The position numbers were made by a program, and so were the translations under genes. DNA of 64,000 nt from UBA1227 sp963629305 (GTDB lineage: Bacteria > Bacillota > Clostridia > Oscillospirales > Acutalibacteraceae): positions 1 through 64,000 of the forward strand of contig CAVGIJ010000005.1 of NCBI GenBank assembly GCA_963629305.1, in the 5' to 3' direction. Below the pieces are notes generated by a model. That model saw only the letters and a list, made by a program, of their open reading frames with translations. It was not told where the DNA came from and searched no databases. The stretch's first letter is position 1. Each line of letters starts with the position of its first letter. Below are positions 17,126 through 25,745 of this stretch, one piece after another.

Positions 17126-18274
17126 ATGAAAAAAACAAACGATTATCCTATTATTTTGATTCACGGATTCCTTTGTTGGGGAACCGAATCAAAAATCAAT
17201 CAATTTATGCCGTGTATGGGTATGTGGAACGGCAATGCACGAGTTGCAATAATGGAGGAAGGTGTTCGTTGCTATACTCCTCACATTGGCCCGTTCTCAA
17301 GTATGTGGGACAGAGCCTGCATACTCTACGCAATGATAAAGGGCGGACGCGTTGACTACGGTGAAGTTCACTCAAAGCGTTACGGTCATGAGCGCTTCGG
17401 AGAGACATATCCGGGATATGTTCCGAACTGGGGCGAACTTGATGAAAACGGAAAGATTCAAAAGATAAGCCTTATAGGTCACAGCTTCGGTGCGCCGACT
17501 GTTCGTACACTTATAAATCTTCTTGCTGAGGGTGACGCAGAGGAAAGAGCGGCAGGCGGAGATGTAAGCCCTCTCTTTGAAGGCGGAAAACAGAAGTGGA
17601 TTCATACCTGCACAACTCTTGCCGGAACTCATAACGGTGTAACTCTTCCGGATGCGGGCAGACCACTTGTAAAGCCTCTTTCAAAAATCGTATTCGGACT
17701 CGGTAACCTTGTTTCCGGAACTCCTATAGCAAGACTTTATGACTTCCATCTTGACAGATTCGGCATCTCAAGCATGGATAAGCACATTCCGTTTAACAAA
17801 GAAGCAATCAATCATCTTGCAAACCTTGACAAGGACAACATTTTCTATGAGCTCTCAACAAAGGGTGCAATTGATTGTATGGGCAACTATAAGGATTATG
17901 ATAATATTTATTATTTCTCATACTACGGAAGAAGAACTTACAGAAAGTTCGGTATTGAGATTCCTTCAAGCGACATTTGGTTCCCTCTTCGTCTTTTCTC
18001 ACCGTTTGAGTGCCTTTACAAGGACGCAACACATGGTAAGGACTGGCAGCCTAATGACGGCATAGTAAATGTTCCGGCTGCTCATCATCCGGACGGTCAT
18101 GCTTTTGTTGAGTACAAGGACGGCATGGAAATCAAACCGGGCATTTGGAATGTTATGCCTGAGGAGTGGAAAGACCATACATCTTATATGGGTGTTGGTG
18201 AAACAACCGAAGATTATCATAATTTCTTCAAAACAATGGCAATTCGCTCGATGACACTTCCGGTTATAGAATAA
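17126..18274 (+). CDS. Lipase family I.5-like (staphylococcal/Geobacillus type), no signal peptide
   Basis: 382-residue alpha/beta hydrolase. The nucleophile is Ser120 in GHSFG. The oxyanion-side motif is NDYPIILIHGFLCWG. The segment SSMWDRACILYAMIKGGRVDYG followed by HSKRYGHERFG matches the zinc/calcium-binding insertion of the thermophilic Bacillus lipases. NDGIVN and DHTSYMG mark the region of the catalytic Asp and His. Relatives hydrolyse triacylglycerols and are secreted with a signal or pro-peptide; this one begins directly at the fold (MKKTNDYP) and so looks cytoplasmic. ATG 17126 is preferred over 17054 because GGGAGG lies eight bases upstream. It is flanked by a terminator and so is monocistronic. 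Confidence 0.85.
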   Translation: MKKTNDYPIILIHGFLCWGTESKINQFMPCMGMWNGNARVAIMEEGVRCYTPHIGPFSSMWDRACILYAMIKGGRVDYGEVHSKRYGHERFGETYPGYVPNWGELDENGKIQKISLIGHSFGAPTVRTLINLLAEGDAEERAAGGDVSPLFEGGKQKWIHTCTTLAGTHNGVTLPDAGRPLVKPLSKIVFGLGNLVSGTPIARLYDFHLDRFGISSMDKHIPFNKEAINHLANLDKDNIFYELSTKGAIDCMGNYKDYDNIYYFSYYGRRTYRKFGIEIPSSDIWFPLRLFSPFECLYKDATHGKDWQPNDGIVNVPAAHHPDGHAFVEYKDGMEIKPGIWNVMPEEWKDHTSYMGVGETTEDYHNFFKTMAIRSMTLPVIE

Positions 18275-18351
18275 ACTCTTTTATGGAAAAATCACAGTGA
18301 GCAGTCACTCATATTGCAAATTAAATACTGAAAATCATAAAAGATAGTTAA

Positions 18352-18391
18352 AAATGAAAGATTTGTCTCACAAATCTTTCATTTTTTTATA
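18352..18391 (+). terminator. Intrinsic terminator after the lipase gene
   Basis: A perfect 15-bp stem (AAATGAAAGATTTGT with its complement, 18352-18384) with a CTC loop, followed by TTTTTT. Confidence 0.85.
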
Positions 18392-18399
18392 TTTTTTCA

Positions 18400-18428
18400 T
18401 TGACTTTAGCACTTTACAGTGATATTCT
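18400..18428 (+). promoter_or_regulatory. Promoter of gdhA
   Basis: TTGACT (18400-18405), 17-base spacer, TATTCT (18423-18428), about 32 bases before the gdhA start. It lies after the lipase terminator, so gdhA is expressed separately. Confidence 0.6.
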
Positions 18429-18460
18429 AATACCATTATTTCTTGGGGGGTTCCAAAAAC

Positions 18461-19798
18461 ATGAATGAGTACATTGAAAAAATAATTGAAAAGGTTGAAA
18501 AAAAGGATTCAAACAAGCCGGAGTTTATGCAGGCGGTAAAAGAAGTTTTTACAACACTTGAGCCTGTTATTGAAAAGCATCCCGAATATGTTAAGGCAAA
18601 CGTTCTCGGCCGACTTGTTGAGGCTGACAGAGCCGTTCAGTTCCGTATCGCTTGGGTTGATGATGAGGGTAACACTCAGGTAAACAGAGGTTACAGAATC
18701 CAATTCAATAACGCCATAGGTCCTTACAAGGGCGGTCTTCGTTTTCATCCGTCGGTAAACTCATCAATTATCAGTTTCCTTGGTTTCGAGCAGGTTTTCA
18801 AGAACTCACTCACAGGACTTCCTATGGGCGGTGCAAAGGGCGGTTCCGACTTTGATCCTCACGGAAAGAGCGATGCGGAGATTATGCGCTTCTGCCAGGC
18901 TTTCATGACCGAGCTTCAAAGACATATAGGTCCGAATGTTGACGTTCCTGCCGGTGATATTGGTGTAGGCGGACGTGAGATAGGCTATCTCTTCGGACAG
19001 TACAAAAAGATTAACAACGAATTTACCGGTGTTCTTACCGGTAAGGGTCTCTATTTCGGTGGTTCACTTGCAAGAACAGAGGCAACAGGATACGGCCTTT
19101 GTTATTTTACGGATGCGATGCTTAAGGCAAACGGCAAGTCTTTTGACGGACAAACAGTTGTAATTTCAGGTTCGGGCAATGTTGCAATTTATGCAATTCA
19201 AAAAGCAACTGAACTCGGAGCAAAAGTTATTACATGTTCGGACTCAAACGGATATATTTATGATAAAAACGGAATCGATCTTGCTCTTGTAAAACAGATC
19301 AAGGAAGTTGAAAGAAAGAGAATCAAAGAGTACATAAAAGTTCATCCTGAGGCTGAGTATCATGAGGGCTGCAGCGGTGTATGGACTGTTCCTTGTGATA
19401 TTGCTCTTCCGTGTGCTACTCAAAATGAGATAAACGGGGAAAGCGCTGAAATTCTTGTAAAGAACGGATGCTATTGTGTCGCAGAGGGTGCCAATATGCC
19501 ATCAGATGCGGACGCTATTGCCGTATATCTTAAAAACGGTATTCTTTACGGACCTGCAAAGGCTGCCAATGCCGGCGGTGTTGCAACATCCGGACTTGAG
19601 ATGAGTCAGAACTCCGTTCGTTATTCATGGACTTTTGAAAAGGTTGACAGTATGCTTCAGGAAATTATGGTAGATATCTTCAAGGCGTGCGATGATGCCG
19701 CAAAGGAATACGGCGTGCCGGGCAATTATCTTGCAGGTGCGAACATTGCCGGATTCAAGAAGGTTGCAGACGCTATGGTTGCACAGGGTATTTATTGA
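18461..19798 (+). CDS. gdhA: NADP-type glutamate dehydrogenase
   Basis: Makes glutamate from 2-oxoglutarate and ammonium. The 445 residues, the usual length of the hexameric GDH50 type, include GPYKGGLRFHPSVN, the catalytic-Lys motif LPMGGAKGGSDFDP, DVPAGDIGVGGREIGYLFGQYK and the Rossmann motif VISGSGNVAIYA. ATG 18461 is chosen because the G-run (18444-18450) acts as ribosome site; the TTG at 18443 overlaps it. It complements the GS/GOGAT cluster 9 kb downstream as the high-ammonium route. It has its own promoter and terminator. Confidence 0.96.
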   Translation: MNEYIEKIIEKVEKKDSNKPEFMQAVKEVFTTLEPVIEKHPEYVKANVLGRLVEADRAVQFRIAWVDDEGNTQVNRGYRIQFNNAIGPYKGGLRFHPSVNSSIISFLGFEQVFKNSLTGLPMGGAKGGSDFDPHGKSDAEIMRFCQAFMTELQRHIGPNVDVPAGDIGVGGREIGYLFGQYKKINNEFTGVLTGKGLYFGGSLARTEATGYGLCYFTDAMLKANGKSFDGQTVVISGSGNVAIYAIQKATELGAKVITCSDSNGYIYDKNGIDLALVKQIKEVERKRIKEYIKVHPEAEYHEGCSGVWTVPCDIALPCATQNEINGESAEILVKNGCYCVAEGANMPSDADAIAVYLKNGILYGPAKAANAGGVATSGLEMSQNSVRYSWTFEKVDSMLQEIMVDIFKACDDAAKEYGVPGNYLAGANIAGFKKVADAMVAQGIY

Positions 19799-19839
19799 TA
19801 TTCTGAAATCAATATATGATTATCAACGGCCTGTACATG

Positions 19840-19882
19840 ACCTGTATGTTTAACACATGCGGATTCATGTGCAGGTTTTTTC
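19840..19882 (+). terminator. Intrinsic terminator of gdhA
   Basis: The outer stem ACCTG/CAGGT encloses an inner stem CACATG/CATGTG with a CGGATT loop. The run TTTTTTC follows. Confidence 0.65.
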
Positions 19883-19929
19883 AATTTCAGCATAAATTTT
19901 TAAAATAAATTGCAATAAAAAATAGGAAA

Positions 19930-19975
19930 AACGAAACCGTGTTTCGTTGACGTAAACACGATGTTATTTTATAAT
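19930..19975 (+). promoter_or_regulatory. Promoter with overlapping operator of the GH2-galK operon
   Basis: TTGACG (19947-19952), 17-base spacer and TATAAT (19970-19975) form a near-consensus promoter. A perfect odd-centred palindrome AACGAAACCGTGTTTCGTT (19930-19948) runs into the -35 box. A second inverted pair CGTGTTT ... AAACACG overlaps the spacer. The position and form fit a LacI/GalR-type repressor site that would sense the sugar; no such regulator is encoded nearby. Confidence 0.7.
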
Positions 19976-20048
19976 AGAACAGTATTTGATTGATGCTCTT
20001 TCGGTTTGTTTTTTGTGCATCTGTGAATTTTGATTTTGGCGGTGGACT

Positions 20049-22445
20049 ATGGAAAATATCATTTTACTCAATGATGACTGGAAATTTTACAGAAATGAAA
20101 ATACCGTTGACTTTGAACTCGTAAGACTTCCGCATACTAATACGGAAACTCCTTTTAATTATTTTGATGAAAAGTGCTATCAGTTTGTAAGTGTGTATGA
20201 GAAAACTTTTACTCTTTCATCCGATTACATAGGAAAACTTGTTTTTCTCACCTTTGAAGGTGCTGCGCACAGGGCTGAGGTATTTATAAACGGTAAACAG
20301 GTTTGTACTCATAACTGCGGGTATACGGCATTTTCCGTTGAAATATCAAGAGAGATAAACTATAACGAGGAAAACAGTTTGCGTGTTGTGCTTGATTCGC
20401 GTGAAAGTCTGAATATACCTCCCTTCGGTCATGTAATTGATTACCTGACATACGGTGGCATTTACAGGGAAGTTTATCTCGAGATAAAGAACCCGATTTT
20501 TATTGATGATATTTTTGTAAAGACACTGGCTATAGACGGTGGACATAAATCGCTTGAAATTGATTTAAGCGTTGACTACGGTAAACGTGTAAGGCCGCTC
20601 TCGACGCGTGGCCTTACGGCGTCGGTTGAATTTTATTATGGCGGGGAACTTACCGGTAAAAGAGATGATATTCCCGTTACGGCGGGAACAAATACGTTTG
20701 ACTATTACACTGACAAGCTTCCGCTGTGGAGTATTGATGACCCGAATATGTGCAGTATTACTGCTGTTCTTAAAAAGGATGGGGTGGAGGTTGACAGAAA
20801 GACGGCGGATTTTGGAATAAGAACCGCCGTGTTCAAACAGGATGGATTTTATCTCAACGGAAACAGGGTTAAAATCCGCGGACTCAACCGACACCAGTCG
20901 TACCCGTATGTCGGGTACGCCATGCCTCAGTCAATGCAGGAGCGCGACGCGGATATTCTCAAAGATGAGCTCTGTGTAAATGCAGTTCGCACGAGTCATT
21001 ATCCTCAATCAAAATATTTTCTTGACGCGTGCGACCGTCGCGGGCTCCTTGTGTTTACTGAGGCTCCCGGATGGCAGCATATCGGAAATGCTCGGTGGAA
21101 GCAGCAGCATCTTGCGAATGTAGCCGATATGGTACGTCAAAACAGGAATCACCCGAGCATCATCCTGTGGGGTGTCAGGGTAAACGAGTCTCAGGATGAT
21201 AATAAGCTCTACAAAGAAGCAAACCTTGTTGCACATTCCCTTGACACCACACGGCAGACATCCGGCGTCAGATTTTTACAGATGAGCAATCTGCTTGAGG
21301 ATGTTTATGCGTTCAATGACTTTTCACACACAGGTGACAATGCCGGACTTACGAAAAAACTTTTTGTTACACCAAAAGCGTGGAAACCATACCTTGTTTC
21401 GGAGTACAACGGCCATATGTTCCCGACAAAAGTGTATGATGATGAGGCACATAGATTGTCACATGCATTGCGCCATACCAATGTCCTTGATGCGATGTAT
21501 GCACCAAACAACGGTGTGTCCGGCTGTTTCGGATGGTGTATGTTTGATTACAATACACATAAGGATTTCGGCAGCGGTGATAAGATTTGTTATCATGGTG
21601 TGACGGATATGTTCAGAAATCCGAAAATGGCTGCTGCAGTATATGCGAGCCAGTCAGACGGGAAGCTGGTTGCCGAAATATCATCCTCAATGGATATCGG
21701 TGAACACCCGGGCGGATGCCTTTCAGACGTATACATCTTTACAAATGCGGATTTTGTTGATCTGTATAAAAACGGGGAATACGTAAAAAGATTTTCACCG
21801 TGTAGAGAAAAATATAAGAATTTGCCGCATCCTCCGATAATAATAGATGACCTTATCGGTTGCCTTCTTGAAGAAAAAGAGGGCCTTTCGATGAAATCAT
21901 CAGTGGCAATAAGACACGCGGTAAAGGACTACATGAGTGGCGGAATGTCAGCGGCAATTACTCCGTCTAACATTGTAAGACTGATGCGCACGGTAGCTTC
22001 CGAAAAGCTTACTGTGCAGAAATGTTTGGATATTTTCTATAAATATGTCGGCAACTGGGGCTCGGATGTTACGGTTTACAGATTTGATTTTATAAGACAC
22101 GGCAAGGTTGAAAAATCAATTATTAAGGCACCGGTTACAGATGTTTTGCTTGATATCTTACCATCCTCTACATCGCTCGTGGAAAAGACCACATATGATG
22201 TTGCCGAAGTAAACATAGTTGCAAAGTCGCAGGATGGAAATCTGCTTAATTATTACGATGAACCTATCAGTTTGAAGGCGTCCGGAGGAATTGAAATTAT
22301 CGGACCGTCGGTTGTAACGCTGAAAGGCGGCATGGGTGGTACATACGTAAAAACAAAGGGTAAATCCGGCGCAGGAAAACTTACGGTTTCAAGTGAGAGA
22401 ACGGGGACAAGAACTATTAATTTTACTATAGAAAAGCAGGATTGA
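20049..22445 (+). CDS. Glycoside hydrolase family 2, probable beta-galactosidase
   Basis: 798 residues, no signal peptide, so it acts inside the cell on imported oligosaccharides. It has the GH2 order: jelly-roll sugar-binding domain (1-165), Ig-like domain (to about 275), TIM barrel (about 275-545) and extra beta domains. The catalytic acid/base is Glu380 in WGVRVNES and the nucleophile Glu452 in LVSEYNGH. NRHQSYPYVGYAM and LCVNAVRTSHYPQS are typical of the barrel. Galactokinase starts one base after its stop, which points to a beta-galactosidase, though a glucuronidase or other GH2 activity cannot be excluded from motifs alone. Confidence 0.9.
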   Translation: MENIILLNDDWKFYRNENTVDFELVRLPHTNTETPFNYFDEKCYQFVSVYEKTFTLSSDYIGKLVFLTFEGAAHRAEVFINGKQVCTHNCGYTAFSVEISREINYNEENSLRVVLDSRESLNIPPFGHVIDYLTYGGIYREVYLEIKNPIFIDDIFVKTLAIDGGHKSLEIDLSVDYGKRVRPLSTRGLTASVEFYYGGELTGKRDDIPVTAGTNTFDYYTDKLPLWSIDDPNMCSITAVLKKDGVEVDRKTADFGIRTAVFKQDGFYLNGNRVKIRGLNRHQSYPYVGYAMPQSMQERDADILKDELCVNAVRTSHYPQSKYFLDACDRRGLLVFTEAPGWQHIGNARWKQQHLANVADMVRQNRNHPSIILWGVRVNESQDDNKLYKEANLVAHSLDTTRQTSGVRFLQMSNLLEDVYAFNDFSHTGDNAGLTKKLFVTPKAWKPYLVSEYNGHMFPTKVYDDEAHRLSHALRHTNVLDAMYAPNNGVSGCFGWCMFDYNTHKDFGSGDKICYHGVTDMFRNPKMAAAVYASQSDGKLVAEISSSMDIGEHPGGCLSDVYIFTNADFVDLYKNGEYVKRFSPCREKYKNLPHPPIIIDDLIGCLLEEKEGLSMKSSVAIRHAVKDYMSGGMSAAITPSNIVRLMRTVASEKLTVQKCLDIFYKYVGNWGSDVTVYRFDFIRHGKVEKSIIKAPVTDVLLDILPSSTSLVEKTTYDVAEVNIVAKSQDGNLLNYYDEPISLKASGGIEIIGPSVVTLKGGMGGTYVKTKGKSGAGKLTVSSERTGTRTINFTIEKQD

Positions 22446-22446
22446 A

Positions 22447-23634
22447 ATGGGAAACACAATGAGCCTGAAAGTGCTTGAAGCATTTAAAAAGATTTACGGT
22501 GACATAAGCGGCGTACATTGCTTCTTTGCACCGGGAAGAGTGAACCTTATCGGGGAACATACGGATTACAACGGAGGGCATGTGCTGCCTTGTGCGCTGA
22601 GCATAGGAACATATGCGGCTGCACGCGTGCGTAATGACAGGTCATTTCGTTTCTTTTCCCTGAATTTTGAAGATGAAGGCGTAATTGAGTGCAGCCTTGA
22701 TGATTTAAGCTTTGACCCGAAAAAGTCGTTCTCAAATTATCCGTTGTCTGTTGTATGGGCACTTAAGAAGAACGGGTATGAAATCACACACGGATTTGAT
22801 ATTGCGTTTTTCGGAGATATTCCCTATTGCAGCGGTCTTTCATCCTCTGCATCCGTGGAGGTACTCACGGGATACATTTGTAAAGAACTTTTTTTGCTTG
22901 ATATTGACCTTGTTACCGTTGCAAAGATATGTAAGCAGGCAGAGAATGAGTTTGTAGGTGTAAATTGCGGGATAATGGATCAGTTTATCTGCGCAATGGG
23001 AAAGAAAGATTTTGCCGTCTATCTTGACACTGAAACTCTCGATTTTGAGTATATTCCGATAAAGCTTGACGGGGTATCTCTTGTTATCGCTTGCAGTAAC
23101 AAAAAACGCGGTCTTGCCGATTCAAAATATAACGAGCGACGCGGCGAATGTGAACAGGCACTGGAATTTTTGCGTGAATTCAAAGATATTAAATCTCTTT
23201 GCGAACTTACGGAAGATGATTTTGACGAACTTGGCGGATTTATTCCTGATCCCTTGTGTCAGGTAAGGGCGCGTCACGCTGTGCTTGAAAATGTACGTAC
23301 CGTAAAAGCTTGCGATGCACTCAAAAAGAATGACTTTGTCGAGTTTGGGCGTCTTATGAATGAATCACATCTTTCACTTCGCGATGATTATGAGGTTACC
23401 GGAATAGAGCTTGATACATTGGTCGAAACGGCGTGGACAGTTCCCGGTGTTCTCGGTTCGCGTATGACAGGCGCAGGTTTTGGAGGTTGTACCGTAAGCC
23501 TTGTGGAAAACAGCGCAATTGATAATTTCATACAAACGGTCGGCAGTGCATACTATAAGAAAATAGGGTACAGGGCTGATTTTTATGTTGTTGAGACGGG
23601 CGACGGACCGCGTGAAATTTGGGTGAATGATTGA
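22447..23634 (+). CDS. galK: Galactokinase
   Basis: Phosphorylates galactose to galactose-1-phosphate in the Leloir pathway. The 395-residue GHMP kinase shows the galactokinase signature GRVNLIGEHTDYNGGHVLP, the ATP loop IPYCSGLSSSASVE, catalytic Asp in NCGIMDQFICAMG, and GSRMTGAGFGGCTVSLV near the end. ATG 22447 lies one base after the GH2 stop; ATG 22459 is an alternative start. It is cotranscribed with the GH2 gene. The other Leloir genes are not in the window. Confidence 0.96.
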   Translation: MGNTMSLKVLEAFKKIYGDISGVHCFFAPGRVNLIGEHTDYNGGHVLPCALSIGTYAAARVRNDRSFRFFSLNFEDEGVIECSLDDLSFDPKKSFSNYPLSVVWALKKNGYEITHGFDIAFFGDIPYCSGLSSSASVEVLTGYICKELFLLDIDLVTVAKICKQAENEFVGVNCGIMDQFICAMGKKDFAVYLDTETLDFEYIPIKLDGVSLVIACSNKKRGLADSKYNERRGECEQALEFLREFKDIKSLCELTEDDFDELGGFIPDPLCQVRARHAVLENVRTVKACDALKKNDFVEFGRLMNESHLSLRDDYEVTGIELDTLVETAWTVPGVLGSRMTGAGFGGCTVSLVENSAIDNFIQTVGSAYYKKIGYRADFYVVETGDGPREIWVND

Positions 23635-24587
23635 TGAGAAAAATAATTTTGGCTTTGGTTACAATTCTTGTTGTTTCCGGTGTAGTGGTTGTTCCGCATA
23701 TCGTTGATAACAAAGCGGAAAAAACACAACCGATAAGCAGTTCAAAAGCTGTACATACCGATTCTGAAACGGAAAATGAGAATTCCTCCGAGCCCGCGGA
23801 AAATGAAACGATTTTATCTGTTGAGGCTGAAAACGGAACTCTTACTTGGTCGGAGGTTTCCGGTGTAGATGTTTACAGCATTTACAGATCCACATCAAAA
23901 GACGGGGGATACAAAAAAATCGGTGTAGCGAATGGCAATTTATACAGCGATGAATCCTCAATGCCCGGTATAACTTATTATTATAAATACGGTTATGAAT
24001 TGCCGCAAAATGATGATAACAGTACATCGGTGACACAGGAAACTTCATATAATACTACGGCTGTCAAAACAACTGCAAAAACCACATCCGCAAAGGCGAA
24101 AAATTACAATCCCACAACGGCATATAAGGTTACCACGACAGCCGGAGTTACGACAACTAAGCCTACTGCAAAACAATATACCAATCCCTCATCATCCGCA
24201 AAGATGGTAACCGGATTTGAACAGCACATGCTTGACCTTATAAATGCGGAGCGTGAAAAATACGGAGTTGCTCCGTTGTCGTTTGATTCACGGCTCACAA
24301 CTCTTGCACGAGTGAGAGCCTCAGAACTTGCGACTTATTACTCGGCAGATCATTCTCGTCCGGACAAGCGTGCATGGAATACTGTCTTTGATGATTATAA
24401 TTATTCTTCTTACTATGCCGGAGAAAACATTGCCTATGGACAGAGGAGTGCGGATGAGGTTATGACCTCATGGATTAACTCTCCCGGTCACCATGCCAAT
24501 ATTGTCAGTTCGAATTTTGGGCATGTCGGACTTGCCTGTTATGAGAAGAACGGAGTGCTTTATTGGGAACAGCTTTTTACAGATTGA
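23634..24587 (+). CDS. Secreted CAP/SCP-domain protein
   Basis: 317 residues: an N-terminal signal or anchor helix (about 4-22), an acidic stretch, a fibronectin-III-like repeat (about 60-122; TLTWSEVSGVDVYSIYRSTSKDGGYKKIG), a Thr/Lys-rich linker and a C-terminal CAP domain (about 188-317). CAP hallmarks are LDLINAEREKYGVAPLSFDSRL, the metal/His site DHSRP, GENIAYG and WINSPGHHANIVS. Bacterial CAP proteins are extracellular; their activity is generally unknown. The ATG overlaps the galK stop (TGATG), so it is translationally coupled to the sugar operon, an odd partner for it. Confidence 0.85.
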   Translation: MRKIILALVTILVVSGVVVVPHIVDNKAEKTQPISSSKAVHTDSETENENSSEPAENETILSVEAENGTLTWSEVSGVDVYSIYRSTSKDGGYKKIGVANGNLYSDESSMPGITYYYKYGYELPQNDDNSTSVTQETSYNTTAVKTTAKTTSAKAKNYNPTTAYKVTTTAGVTTTKPTAKQYTNPSSSAKMVTGFEQHMLDLINAEREKYGVAPLSFDSRLTTLARVRASELATYYSADHSRPDKRAWNTVFDDYNYSSYYAGENIAYGQRSADEVMTSWINSPGHHANIVSSNFGHVGLACYEKNGVLYWEQLFTD

Positions 24588-24616
24588 AATTTTTTAGATT
24601 TCATGCTCCTTTTTTC

Positions 24617-24645
24617 TTGACTTTTAGGTATGCTCAATATATAAT
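24617..24645 (+). promoter_or_regulatory. Promoter of the tRNA-Ile2/tRNA-Trp pair
   Basis: TTGACT (24617-24622), 17-base spacer and TATAAT (24640-24645), near consensus, 32 bases before the first tRNA. Confidence 0.75.
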
Positions 24646-24649
24646 AATC

Positions 24650-24673
24650 AAGCGGTCAAAAATGACCGCTTTT
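24650..24673 (+). other. Hairpin at the 5' end of the tRNA transcript
   Basis: AAGCGGTCA (24650-24658) pairs with TGACCGCTT (24663-24671) and is followed by TT. It lies right at the predicted start of the tRNA transcript. It may be the terminator of the CAP gene placed beyond the tRNA promoter, or a leader processed away from the tRNA. Confidence 0.5.
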
Positions 24674-24677
24674 GCGT

Positions 24678-24754
24678 GGACCATTAGCTCAGTTGGTTAG
24701 AGCAACCGGCTCATAACCGGTGGGTCCGGGGTTCGAGTCCCTGATGGTCCACCA
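24678..24754 (+). tRNA. tRNA with CAT anticodon, probably tRNA-Ile2 (lysidine type)
   Basis: A 77-base cloverleaf: acceptor GGACCAT/ATGGTCC, D-loop GCTCAGTTGGTTAGAGC, anticodon loop CTCATAA, T-loop GTTCGAGTC, CCA encoded. The GGACC acceptor and GGCTCATAACC anticodon arm resemble Bacillus tRNA-Ile2, whose C34 is changed to lysidine by TilS to read ATA, rather than elongator tRNA-Met (GGTTCATACCC there). Met remains possible. Confidence 0.9.
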
Positions 24755-24800
24755 CGTTTTTTTCAAAAACAATTGTTGGACCACACATATACGTATAAAT

Positions 24801-24876
24801 AGGGGTATAGCTCAGTTGGTAGAGCAGCGGTCTCCAAAACCGCGTGCCGAGGGTTCAAGTCCTTCTGCCCCTGCCA
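24801..24876 (+). tRNA. tRNA-Trp (CCA)
   Basis: A 76-base cloverleaf with acceptor AGGGGTA/TGCCCCT, anticodon loop TCTCCAAAA (anticodon CCA), T-loop GTTCAAGTC and encoded CCA end. It is cotranscribed with the preceding tRNA; a terminator follows directly. Confidence 0.95.
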
Positions 24877-24877
24877 A

Positions 24878-24905
24878 AAAGACACCGAAGGGTGTCTTTT
24901 TTTTT
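24878..24905 (+). terminator. Intrinsic terminator of the tRNA pair
   Basis: AAAGACACC, loop GAAG, GGTGTCTTT and a run of nine T, immediately after the tRNA-Trp CCA end. Confidence 0.9.
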
Positions 24906-24914
24906 ATGAAAATC

Positions 24915-24937
24915 GGACTTGAAGCCTCGGCACGCGG
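24915..24937 (+). repeat. Inverted partial copy of tRNA-Trp
   Basis: These 23 bases are the reverse complement of 24840-24862 inside tRNA-Trp (3' half of the anticodon stem, variable loop and T-arm) with one mismatch. The copy lies 52 bases beyond the original, on the other side of the terminator. The flanking DNA to about 25050 holds no gene. Confidence 0.8.
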
Positions 24938-25060
24938 AGCGACTATGTTTCTGAGGGGTTACGATAACGAGCCGACAGGCGAGAACAAAACAGTTTTATT
25001 GAGAAACTGTTGTATTCATGATATGATAGGCGTTAGTAAATTTGTATAAGAAGGAAAGTA

Positions 25061-25726
25061 ATGAAAATGAATATAGAAATTGATAAACAACTTTTTTCAG
25101 TATATCCGGAGATTCGCTTAGGACTGCTCCGTTTTCATGCGGATGTGAAAGAACCGGACAATGACTTTTGGGCGTATATGAATAATGAGATTCTTCCAAA
25201 GGTACGAAACGATATTGAGGGAAAAGGATGGAGTGAAATTTCCGGCATTCGTGGTAGCCGAGCAGCGTATAAGGCGTTCGGCAGAAATCCCGGAAGATAC
25301 AGAGTTTCATCCGAGGCATTGATTCGAAGGATTCGGCGCGGCGATGAGCTGTATCATGTCAATTCTGTTGTCGATGTAAATAATATGATTTCCGTTGAAA
25401 GCGGACTGTCGGTCGGATCGTATGATTTGGATCATATTTACGGTGCAATTACATTGCGAAAGGCTGAAAACGGCGAAGGCTACACCGGTATCGGAAAGGA
25501 TTTTCTGGATATGGAAAATATGATTGTACTGGCAGATGACGAAGGTATTTTCGGCAGCACTATGTCTGATTCTACAAGAGCAATGGTAACCGAAAATACA
25601 AAGGAAATTCTGGTTGTTATTTACTGCTTTGAGAATGATATTGACCTCCAAACACTCCTAAGCAGCGCAAAAGATGCATTTCGGAAATTTGCTGATGGTC
25701 AAAATATAGAAACTTGGATTATATAA
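25061..25726 (+). CDS. B3/B4 tRNA-binding-domain protein
   Basis: 221 residues made almost wholly of the B3/B4 domain found in the beta subunit of phenylalanyl-tRNA synthetase, where it edits mischarged tyrosine. Seen here are AAYKAFGRNPGRYRVSSEALIRRI, the conserved SVVDVNNMISVESGLSVGSYDLDHI, and GEVVLADDEGIFG-like ENMIVLADDEGIFGS. Free-standing relatives are widespread in Firmicutes and may remove mischarged tRNAs or bind amino acids; none is well characterised. ATG 25061 follows AGGAAAG. The LOG-family gene starts 20 bases downstream. Confidence 0.85.
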   Translation: MKMNIEIDKQLFSVYPEIRLGLLRFHADVKEPDNDFWAYMNNEILPKVRNDIEGKGWSEISGIRGSRAAYKAFGRNPGRYRVSSEALIRRIRRGDELYHVNSVVDVNNMISVESGLSVGSYDLDHIYGAITLRKAENGEGYTGIGKDFLDMENMIVLADDEGIFGSTMSDSTRAMVTENTKEILVVIYCFENDIDLQTLLSSAKDAFRKFADGQNIETWII

Positions 25727-25745
25727 ACCTTATGGAAGTGCTATT

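Noticed and set aside
24720..25049. 109-residue plus-strand frame across the tRNA genes
   Set aside because: It translates tRNA-Trp (the familiar false protein GIAQLVEQRSPKPRAEGSSPS) and its terminator; not a gene.
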